Assembly: GCA_015657605.1 (NCBI GenBank)
Contig: JACDQO010000331.1
Coordinates: 1 to 5,182 of the forward strand
DNA: 5,182 nt
DNA from: Limnohabitans sp.
GTDB lineage: Bacteria; Pseudomonadota; Gammaproteobacteria; Burkholderiales; Burkholderiaceae_C
Direction of reading: 5' to 3'
Under the pieces are notes generated by a model. The model had not been told where the DNA came from. It saw only the letters and a list, made by a program, of their open reading frames with translations, and searched no databases. The translations under genes and the position numbers were made by a program. This document shows positions 1 through 5,182 of the stretch, piece by piece; the stretch's first letter is position 1; each line of letters opens with the position of its first letter.

Positions 1-885
1 CAGATCAACCGGGCAGAAGCTGCCAAAGCCAAAGGGGTCTGGCGTCTGTTTCCCAAAGACCCAATGGACGGCTTCAAGGACTTGCGCCAAGGCGTGCAGG
101 TCAACCGCAACCGCGACATGAGCTGGGTGCGCACCTTGGACAAAAAATCTGCCGAGCGCCGCATGGGTGTGTGGATGCAGCTGGCCGAAAACGAAAGCGG
201 TCTGCAACTGACCTTGACCGACGAAGCAGGCCACACTGGCACGGCGCACACAGCCATCGCCTGGCAAGCCCCCAAAGACGCGCAGCAGGCCGAAGACAAG
301 CTCAAAAGCGCTTTGGGCAAGCTGGGCGACACCTTGTTCGAGCCGCTGGACGTGCAGATCGGCCTGCACCGTCCTTGGTTTGTGCCGCCCTCGCAGCTCA
401 ACGCCTTGCGCCGCGACGCCGTGCAAGCCCTGGAAACAGCCCGCTCGGAAGGCCTGCACCGCCTGCCGCGCACGGTGCCGGTGACACCGCCTGTGGCTTA
501 CCCCGAAGACACCCTCACCTATCTGGCCAATGTGTTCAACCAAAAGGCCCGAGACTTTTATGCCAAACACGGCGTCAAGGTGATTGATGCGGCCTATGAA
601 AGCCAAGAAGAATTGGGCGAAGTCAGCCTGATGATCACCAAACACTGCGTGCGATTTAGCCTCAGCTTGTGCCCCAAGCAGGCCAAAGGCGTGACAGGCG
701 TGCAAGGCACGGTCAAGGCCGAGCCCATGCAACTCATCAACGGCAAAGAAAAACTCACCCTGCGCTTTGACTGCAAACCCTGCGAAATGCATGTGGTGGG
801 CAAGATCAAGAAGTCGGTCTTGAATGCCGTGCCAGAAAGTCCAATGCAGTTTTACAAATCAAGGCCTGTGGTGGGGCTGCACTGA
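1..885 (+). CDS. rlhA: RlhA-like 23S rRNA C2501 hydroxylation protein (U32 family, DUF3656), 5'-truncated by the window
   Basis: The frame is open from base 1, so the ATG at 64 is internal and only the last 294 codons are visible. RlhA (formerly YdcP) is a U32 'peptidase-like' protein needed to form 5-hydroxycytidine at C2501 of 23S rRNA; it acts in the cytoplasm on rRNA. Visible here are the DUF3656-type middle region (WRLFPKDPMDGFKDL, then VNRNRDMSWVRTL) and the C-terminal block with TKHCVRFSLSLCPKQAKG and FDCKPCEMHVVGKIK. Counted from the ATG at 64, the cysteines are C195, C203, C237 and C240, an arrangement that could bind a metal (inference). The U32 signature motif would lie upstream, outside the window. 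The gene converges on the cystatin-like gene, with 11 bases between stop codons. The main alternative is another DUF3656-containing U32 protein; the C-terminal motifs favour RlhA. Confidence 0.92.
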   Translation, partial: QINRAEAAKAKGVWRLFPKDPMDGFKDLRQGVQVNRNRDMSWVRTLDKKSAERRMGVWMQLAENESGLQLTLTDEAGHTGTAHTAIAWQAPKDAQQAEDKLKSALGKLGDTLFEPLDVQIGLHRPWFVPPSQLNALRRDAVQALETARSEGLHRLPRTVPVTPPVAYPEDTLTYLANVFNQKARDFYAKHGVKVIDAAYESQEELGEVSLMITKHCVRFSLSLCPKQAKGVTGVQGTVKAEPMQLINGKEKLTLRFDCKPCEMHVVGKIKKSVLNAVPESPMQFYKSRPVVGLH

Positions 886-907
886 TTCTGCTGGGATCAG
901 TCCAGCC
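875..907. terminator. Imperfect hairpin across the convergent stop codons, possible bidirectional terminator
   Basis: GGCTG (875-879) pairs with CAGCC (903-907) and ACTGAT (881-886) pairs with ATCAGT (896-901), separated by one C-C mismatch (880/902). Inside the stem, further pairs T-G, C-G and T-G are possible, leaving a three-base GCT loop at 890-892. The stem contains the rlhA stop codon (883-885) and, on the other strand, the stop of the cystatin-like gene (897-899). Such an inverted repeat would form in transcripts from either side, which suits a convergent junction. No T-rich tract follows on either strand, so it is not a classic intrinsic terminator. It may instead act as an RNA-stabilising 3' end or work with Rho (inference). 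Confidence 0.45.
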
Positions 908-1220
908 AAGCCCAAGACTTCAGTTTGTACGCCCCATCTGCTTGTCGCCAAACGACAGCTATGGCGTGCCGTGGGGTTCCATCCAGCATCACTTGCAACG
1001 ACAGTTCAAACTGCAGGCCCGCCACCACTTGCTGGTGGGCCAGGGTCACGTCTTTGTAAAGCACCCTCGCCTTGTTTTGAACGGCAAACGTCTGCACCGC
1101 AAAGCGGGCGGCTTCTTGTACATCGGGGCTGAAAGTGTCGCTGGAAGCCCAAGCACCTGCGACAGCGGTGCTGGCTGTATCGGCTGCCAAGGGTTTGGTG
1201 TTGGTTGAGGCTGTGGGCAT
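897..1220 (-). CDS. Cystatin-like protein, probably a lipoprotein whose 5' end is frameshifted
   Basis: This 107-residue frame resembles the cystatin fold, reversible inhibitors of papain-like (C1) cysteine peptidases. The features in order are: a glycine and tryptophan segment near the N-terminus (AGAW, residues 21-24), a helix-like stretch (SPDVQEAARFAVQTFA, 31-46), the first-hairpin motif QxVxG as QVVAG (64-68), a beta-rich stretch (LQFELSLQVML), and a tryptophan-bearing C-terminal strand (YKLKSWAW). The ATG at 1220 is the first ATG, GTG or TTG in this frame, but it has no usable ribosome binding site and no signal peptide. Upstream in the same frame are the codons for STSACSPE, a plausible lipobox, while a start and hydrophobic segment sit one frame away. 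With one base restored near 1244 the product would be about 127 residues from GTG 1279, or 131 from ATG 1291. The natural protein is therefore probably an envelope lipoprotein. The fold assignment is by motif only; its peptidase target is unknown. Confidence 0.7.
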   Translation of the reverse strand: MPTASTNTKPLAADTASTAVAGAWASSDTFSPDVQEAARFAVQTFAVQNKARVLYKDVTLAHQQVVAGLQFELSLQVMLDGTPRHAIAVVWRQADGAYKLKSWAWLD

Positions 1221-1291
1221 CTCGGGACTGCAGGCACTGGTCGAACCGCTGCCACGAGGAACAAGACTTTCAGCTTCACGGCTCGGCCCAT
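1221..1291 (-). other. Out-of-frame start and lipoprotein signal peptide of the cystatin-like gene
   Basis: ATG 1291 lies three bases after the SNF2 gene stop. In its frame the peptide begins MGRAVKLKVLFLVAAV, and a GTG at 1279 gives the more typical signal peptide MKLKVLFLVAAV. The frame then runs on as proline-rich sequence with no family resemblance. The cystatin frame at the same place reads STSAC, with the cysteine codon at 1230-1232. Adding one T to the TT pair at 1244-1245 (minus-strand sense) joins them as MKLKVLFLVAAVSTSAC. That has two lysines, a hydrophobic core and a cysteine at residue 17, and it fits the general lipobox pattern. The joined form is inference; the two frames and their positions are directly visible. 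Confidence 0.6.
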
Positions 1292-1294
1292 TGA

Positions 1295-2797
1295 TCAGCC
1301 CAGCGGCTTGAAGAGTTCATTCAAGTCCGACTCACCAAACAGCGGCTCTTTACGCTGCACCGCGCCCGCGTACATGTCTTGCGCCAACTGGGCTTTGCGC
1401 TCTTGCAGGGCCAAGATGCGCTCTTCGATCGTGCCTTGCGCCACCAGTTTGAGCACCCAAACGCTCTGGGTTTGGCCAATGCGGTGAGCGCGGTCGGTGG
1501 CCTGGTTTTCTACGGCGGGGTTCCACCACGGGTCGTAATGGATCACGGTGTCGGCCTGCGGCAGGTTCAAGCCCACGCCTCCGGCCTTGAGGCTGATGAG
1601 GAACAGTGGCACCTGCCCACTGGTGAATTGGTCGATGAGGGTGTCGCGATTTTTGCTCTGGCCCGTGAGCTTGACCCAAGGGATGCCCAGGCGCGGCAGC
1701 TCTTGCTCGATCAGGCTGAGCATTTGGGTGAACTGCGAAAACAGCAAAATCTTGCGGCCTTCTGCCACCATCTCGGGCAGCATGTCGAGCAGTTGCTCCA
1801 GCTTGGCCGATGGCTTGCCCTGGCTGGCCGCGCCCATTTTGAGCAAACGCGGATCGCAACACACTTGGCGCAGCTTGAGCAGCGCATCCAAGATGGTGAT
1901 TTGCGACTTGGCCAAACCTTGAGCGCTCAGGGCGTCACGCACGGTTTTTTCCATGCCCAAACGGATGGTTTCGTACAGGTCGGCCTGTTGGCCTTGCAAC
2001 GGCACAGGCATCAGGGTTTCGACCTTGGGCGGCAGCTCACTGGCCACCACATCTTTGGTTCGGCGCAGCATGAAGGGCGTGATGCGCTTGCGCAGCTGGT
2101 CCATTTTCTCGCTGTTGCCTTGGCGCTCAATCGGGTTGCGAAACAGCTCGGCAAAGCGCTTTTGGCTGCCCAAAAAGCCGGGCATCAAGAAATGAAACAG
2201 GCTCCACAATTCGCCCAAATGGTTTTCCATGGGCGTGCCCGACAGGCACAGACGGTGCGCCGCAGGAATATCGCCCACGGTTTGCGCCGCGTGGGTGTTG
2301 GCGTTTTTGATGTTTTGCGCTTCGTCCAGCACCAACAGGTGCCAATCGATGGTCAGCCACAACTCACGGTCACGGTGAAGCAAGGAGTAAGGCGTGAACA
2401 CGATGTCAAAACCATGGAGGTCTTGTGCAGCGCCATGTCGTGTCAGACCGTGGTGGATGTGGGTGGTCAAACTCGGACAAAAGCGGGCCGCTTCGCGTTG
2501 CCAGTTGCCCAGCAAGCTCACCGGCGCCACGATGAGGGCGGGTTGAGTGAGGCGACCGGCTTCTTTTTCCGTCAGGATGTGCGCCAGGGTCTGCAGGGTT
2601 TTGCCCAAGCCCATGTCGTCAGCCAGGATGCCCGCCAGTTGGTGCGTACGCAAAAACTGCAACCAATTGAGGCCCTGCTGCTGGTAAGGCCGCAAGGTCG
2701 CTTGCAGGCTGGCGGGAACGGGTACCACAGGCAGGCTGTCGAGGCCACGCATTTGCTGCACCAGCTTCATCAAGCTTGGCGCCCGCCCAAGACACAC
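1295..2797 (-). CDS. SNF2-family ATPase, C-terminal motor part (frameshifted from the upstream half)
   Basis: This frame holds the whole two-lobed SNF2 motor, a DNA-dependent ATPase that moves along double-stranded DNA rather than unwinding it. Counted from the GTG at 2797: the Q-motif-like LRPYQQQGLNWL (35-46), motif I DDMGLGKT (60-67), motif II DEAQ (158-161), motif III SGTPMEN (186-192), the PFMLRRTK linker (241-248), motif IV LLFSQF (351-356), motif V LKAGGVGLNL (403-412) and motif VI QATDRAHRIGQ (432-442). All key residues look intact. The apparent GTG start is probably not real: it has no ribosome binding site and falls inside the frame of the upstream half. The sequence reads naturally as a continuation of 2619-4694 after a one-base shift. 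The first family-like residues are about APSLMKL (6-12). It ends three bases before the cystatin-like gene. Confidence 0.9.
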   Translation of the reverse strand: MCLGRAPSLMKLVQQMRGLDSLPVVPVPASLQATLRPYQQQGLNWLQFLRTHQLAGILADDMGLGKTLQTLAHILTEKEAGRLTQPALIVAPVSLLGNWQREAARFCPSLTTHIHHGLTRHGAAQDLHGFDIVFTPYSLLHRDRELWLTIDWHLLVLDEAQNIKNANTHAAQTVGDIPAAHRLCLSGTPMENHLGELWSLFHFLMPGFLGSQKRFAELFRNPIERQGNSEKMDQLRKRITPFMLRRTKDVVASELPPKVETLMPVPLQGQQADLYETIRLGMEKTVRDALSAQGLAKSQITILDALLKLRQVCCDPRLLKMGAASQGKPSAKLEQLLDMLPEMVAEGRKILLFSQFTQMLSLIEQELPRLGIPWVKLTGQSKNRDTLIDQFTSGQVPLFLISLKAGGVGLNLPQADTVIHYDPWWNPAVENQATDRAHRIGQTQSVWVLKLVAQGTIEERILALQERKAQLAQDMYAGAVQRKEPLFGESDLNELFKPLG

Positions 2798-4694
2798 CTT
2801 CGCCCAACGAAGCGGCTGTTCTCAAGGCCTCCAGACGTGACAGTCGCAGCTCATCACCAGCCCAATCGCGACCGCGTTCGGAGACCAACTCCATGAGCGT
2901 GGTCAGCCAAGGTTCAATTTTCGCGGTAGGCAGCTTCACAAAGCCTTCGCCCTGCAAGTCGGGCAGGTACAAATAGGGCGGCAACTCCGCCTTTTCGCCC
3001 TCGGCGGTCGCGCTGCTGATTTGCGCAAGCGTTGTCAAAATCATGGGCACCCAAGGCAGGATGTTCACCCTTTTGCCGTCGATGTCCATGCCCAGCGACA
3101 AGTCAAACCAGGGCGAGGTTTCCGGCGCTTCGGTGTCACCCGACAAGTCGATGTGCACGTCGTCGGCCAGTCGCAACCATGGGGTGGCGCCCGAGATGAC
3201 ATTCACATCCAGACCCGCTTGGCGCAGCGGCGCAAAGTCGTTTTCCAGCCACTCCAACCAGCGCTGCTGGGACTGCTCGGGCGGCAAGGCGAACAGGTTG
3301 GCGTCGAATGTGACCAAGCCCAATCCGGCTAAGGCGTCCCAGGCTTGCCGCTCACTGGGCAGGTCACGCAGCAACATGCGCGCATGTGTCCCTTGCCCCA
3401 CCATGACGCGGCTTTGCTGACCCGGCCAAAAGCCGATGTGGCCGTCATAGTCAAAGCTCAATTCGGCCAAAAACAGGCCCTGCAAACCCCGATCGGCGGG
3501 GTGCGCCGGTGAAATGTTGAGCAGGCCACGGGGCTTGACGCCTCGAATTTCAGGCATTTTTTGAATCACGGGCGGCAAAGGTACCGGGCCCAAACGCTCA
3601 AGCAACTGGTTTTGAAACTTGAATGCCACGCTCTCAGGTAACACGGGCGAGTTGGATAAGACTTGCAACGCGTTGGCGCTCAGGCCCTGCGTGTCCAAGG
3701 GTCCACAAAGGCCTTGCACCGTGTCCATGAAAAAAGGCGGCTGGTTCAAGCCATACACCACACCAGGGTGCAGCGGCTGCATGCGCAACTGCCAGCCACC
3801 GGGCAAATGGTCTTGGCCTTTGACCTCGTGCCACGACCCCACCAATGCTTCGGGGGTGTCTTGCCAGCGCAAAGCGATGCCATCGTCAGACACCAGACGA
3901 CCGGTTTGGCTGCACAGCTTCAAGAGCAGTTGCCCAGGCATGCCGTGCAGTTTGACCTCGCTTTGAAATCCGTAGGAACTGAAGCTGCTGGCAGCCGGAC
4001 AGGCCTTCAACAAGTCAAAGATATCCCGGTCCAATGGGCTGCTGGTTTGCCAGATGGGGTCATGCGGCGAGGGTTCGGTGCTCAGCTTTTTGGCTTTGCC
4101 CCACTCACCATTGCGCTTTTGGGCAGCCCGTTTCACGGCCAAGTGAAACACGGGTTTGTAAGCGGTTTGCACCACAGACAAGCTGTACACAAATTGGTCA
4201 TGCGTACTGCCGGGCAAGGTGTAGGCGACCGGGCCATTGGCGTTTTCCAAGCGGTTCAGCCAGTCGCGGACCTGGTATTCGGCGTGGCTCAAGGCACGCT
4301 CTTTCTCCATTTGAGAACGGCGCTCCACCACCTCTGGCGAAGGACCATCGGGTCCCCATTCGTTGAGAAGGGCCAAGCCTTGCATCGAGGCCAAAATGCC
4401 CAGAGCCGCGCCATGTTTGCAATAGCGCCCCACTGGGCAGGTGCAGCCACTGCGCCATTCGCTCAGGTTGCCTCCGGCACTGACACGCAGTTCGGCATTG
4501 ACCGAATAGGGCTGCACCTTCGTTAGCCCTGTACCTGTCCTTGCAAAGCGCCAGCCGTCGCCGTCGGGCGTCAACTGGGAAGACAAGACCTTGTCTTGCA
4601 GGTACAAAGTGGTGCCCCGAGACCACGCTCCCTGGTCAAAATAAAAAGCCAGCTGCGAAGGGGGAAACCACTGCCGTGGCGTGTCAGACTTCAT
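2619..4694 (-). CDS. SWIM zinc-finger SNF2-family ATPase, N-terminal part (frameshifted)
   Basis: This is the N-terminal part of a large bacterial SWIM-SNF2 protein. A SWIM zinc finger is visible as CTCPVGRYCKH, with C84, C86, C92 and H94 in CxCx5CxH spacing (DNA 4413-4445); SWIM domains bind DNA or protein. The middle part, up to WFDLSLGMDIDGKRVNILPW (529-548), matches the associated region that precedes the motor in this family. The true frame runs to about residue 637 (EGVSWA); the last ~52 residues, rich in Ala, Pro and Gly, are out-of-frame read-through. Joined with 1295-2797, the product would be about 1132 residues, near the usual length of this family. ATG 4694 starts 12 bases after the purL stop with no clear Shine-Dalgarno, so translational coupling to purL is likely. 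The biological role of this subfamily is poorly defined; DNA repair or chromatin-like remodelling is inference. Confidence 0.88.
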   Translation of the reverse strand: MKSDTPRQWFPPSQLAFYFDQGAWSRGTTLYLQDKVLSSQLTPDGDGWRFARTGTGLTKVQPYSVNAELRVSAGGNLSEWRSGCTCPVGRYCKHGAALGILASMQGLALLNEWGPDGPSPEVVERRSQMEKERALSHAEYQVRDWLNRLENANGPVAYTLPGSTHDQFVYSLSVVQTAYKPVFHLAVKRAAQKRNGEWGKAKKLSTEPSPHDPIWQTSSPLDRDIFDLLKACPAASSFSSYGFQSEVKLHGMPGQLLLKLCSQTGRLVSDDGIALRWQDTPEALVGSWHEVKGQDHLPGGWQLRMQPLHPGVVYGLNQPPFFMDTVQGLCGPLDTQGLSANALQVLSNSPVLPESVAFKFQNQLLERLGPVPLPPVIQKMPEIRGVKPRGLLNISPAHPADRGLQGLFLAELSFDYDGHIGFWPGQQSRVMVGQGTHARMLLRDLPSERQAWDALAGLGLVTFDANLFALPPEQSQQRWLEWLENDFAPLRQAGLDVNVISGATPWLRLADDVHIDLSGDTEAPETSPWFDLSLGMDIDGKRVNILPWVPMILTTLAQISSATAEGEKAELPPYLYLPDLQGEGFVKLPTAKIEPWLTTLMELVSERGRDWAGDELRLSRLEALRTAASLGEGVSWAGAKLDEAGAANAWPRQPACGTRSRQPASDLAALPAAGPQLVAVFAYAPTGGHPG
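2779..2790 (-). other. Frameshift site in the SWIM-SNF2 gene
   Basis: Upstream of this point the family resemblance is in one minus-strand frame (GEGVSWAGA) and downstream in another (APSLMKLVQQM). On the minus strand the local sequence is TTGGGCGGGCGCCAAGC. Removing one G from the first GGG (2786-2788) gives TGG GCG GCG CCA AGC, which reads WAAPS and joins the frames smoothly. The shift therefore corresponds to one extra base in a G run. No recognised programmed-frameshift motif is visible. Possible causes are a sequencing or assembly error, or a real inactivating mutation that separates the SWIM part from the motor. Confidence 0.85.
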
Positions 4695-4706
4695 GGCGTC
4701 AAATGC

Positions 4707-5180
4707 TCAGCCCACCCACTTGCGGGCGTTTTGCCACACGCGCAGCCAAGGGCTGGTGGCATTGATGTCGCCACTTGTCCAGCTCATCTGCACATTGCGA
4801 AACACGCGCTCGGGGTGCGGCATCATGGCGGTGAAGCGTCCGTCGGCCGTGGTCACGGCCGTCAGGCCCCCTGCGCTGCCGTTGGGGTTGAAGGGGTAAG
4901 CCTCGGTGGCCTGGCCGTGGTTGTCCACAAAGCGCATGGCGCCAAGGGCTTGGGCCGGGTTGCCCCGGTATTTGAAGTTGGCATAGCCTTCGCCGTGCGC
5001 CACGGCAATCGGCAAGCGGCTGCCGGCCATGCCTTGCAAAAACAAGCTGGGCGAATCCAGCACCTCGACCATGGACAGGCGGGCTTCAAAGCGCTCACTC
5101 TGGTTGGTGGTGAAACGCGGCCAATTTTGCGCACCGGGGATGATGTCGGCCAGTTCCGCAAACATCTGGCAGCCGTTGCA
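4707..5180 (-). CDS. purL: Phosphoribosylformylglycinamidine synthase (PurL), C-terminal glutaminase domain, 5' part outside the window
   Basis: PurL makes FGAM from FGAR, ATP and glutamine, the fourth step of de novo purine synthesis, in the cytoplasm. Only the end of the class I glutamine amidotransferase domain is visible, about 157 codons of a protein usually near 1300 residues in proteobacteria. The window opens at CNGCQMF. The first cysteine (5178-5180) corresponds to the catalytic nucleophile of the GxCxG motif. The rest of the triad is in MPHPER, with His at 4815-4817 and Glu at 4809-4811. AHGEGYANF and FNPNGS are further PurL hallmarks, and the C-terminus VQMSWTSGD...NARKWVG is typical of proteobacterial PurL. 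The frame stays open to the window edge, so the ATG at 5165 is internal. No defect is visible. The SWIM-SNF2 gene follows after 12 bases on the same strand. Confidence 0.96.
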   Translation of the reverse strand, partial: CNGCQMFAELADIIPGAQNWPRFTTNQSERFEARLSMVEVLDSPSLFLQGMAGSRLPIAVAHGEGYANFKYRGNPAQALGAMRFVDNHGQATEAYPFNPNGSAGGLTAVTTADGRFTAMMPHPERVFRNVQMSWTSGDINATSPWLRVWQNARKWVG

Positions 5181-5182
5181 CA

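Noticed and set aside
824..1208. Plus-strand open frames over the rlhA end and the cystatin-like gene
   Set aside because: They overlap the rlhA end or run antisense to the cystatin-like gene, with low-complexity translations and no ribosome binding site.
1248..1265. LVPRGS, identical to a thrombin cleavage tag, in the minus-strand cystatin frame
   Set aside because: It lies upstream of any standard start in that frame, has no neighbouring tag or vector sequence, and its codons differ from the usual vector version. After frame correction it would not be translated.
1221..2797. Programmed ribosomal frameshifting at either break
   Set aside because: No slippery heptamer, in-frame stop with prfB-like context, or obvious stimulatory structure was seen at either site. 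Simple homopolymer indels explain both.
1379..2896. A 505-codon open frame on the plus strand opposite the SNF2 motor
   Set aside because: Its product is rich in Gln, His and Arg, as expected from the complement of leucine-rich coding sequence, and shows no family motif. The minus-strand frame has every SNF2 motif.
3663..4526. A 287-codon open frame on the plus strand opposite the SWIM half
   Set aside because: It is antisense to a well-supported coding region, has no recognisable domain, and long antisense frames are common at this base composition.

Overview
The window looks like ordinary chromosome from a GC-rich betaproteobacterium, probably Burkholderiales (Comamonadaceae-like). This rests on the style of the PurL and RlhA C-termini and on gene order, not on a search, so the taxon is inference. 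No RNA genes, mobile elements, CRISPR arrays or tandem repeats were seen. Coding density is close to complete and no stretch over 300 bases lacks a gene.

Layout. Plus strand, 1-885: the C-terminal part of a U32-family protein with a DUF3656 region, best matched to RlhA (23S rRNA C2501 hydroxylation); its start lies outside the window. Everything else is on the minus strand, transcribed from right to left. From 5180 to 4707 is the C-terminal glutaminase domain of PurL (de novo purine synthesis). Twelve bases later, from 4694 to 1295, comes a SWIM-zinc-finger SNF2-family ATPase gene, split into two overlapping reading frames by a single-base shift near 2779-2790. Three bases after its stop, at 1291, begins a small gene for a cystatin-like protein that ends at 897. 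Its lipoprotein signal peptide and its cystatin body are also in different frames. The cystatin gene and rlhA converge, with 11 bases between their stop codons, and an imperfect hairpin covers both stops.

The tight spacing suggests that purL, the SNF2 gene and the cystatin-like gene are co-transcribed, although their functions (purine synthesis, DNA-dependent ATPase, cysteine-peptidase inhibitor) have no obvious link. Each of the two frame breaks is explained by a one-base change in a short homopolymer (GG to GGG in the SNF2 gene, TTT to TT in the cystatin gene). That pattern fits sequencing or assembly error as well as recent gene decay.

The most interesting item is the putative bacterial cystatin lipoprotein. 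I see no convincing evidence of a previously undescribed multi-gene system.
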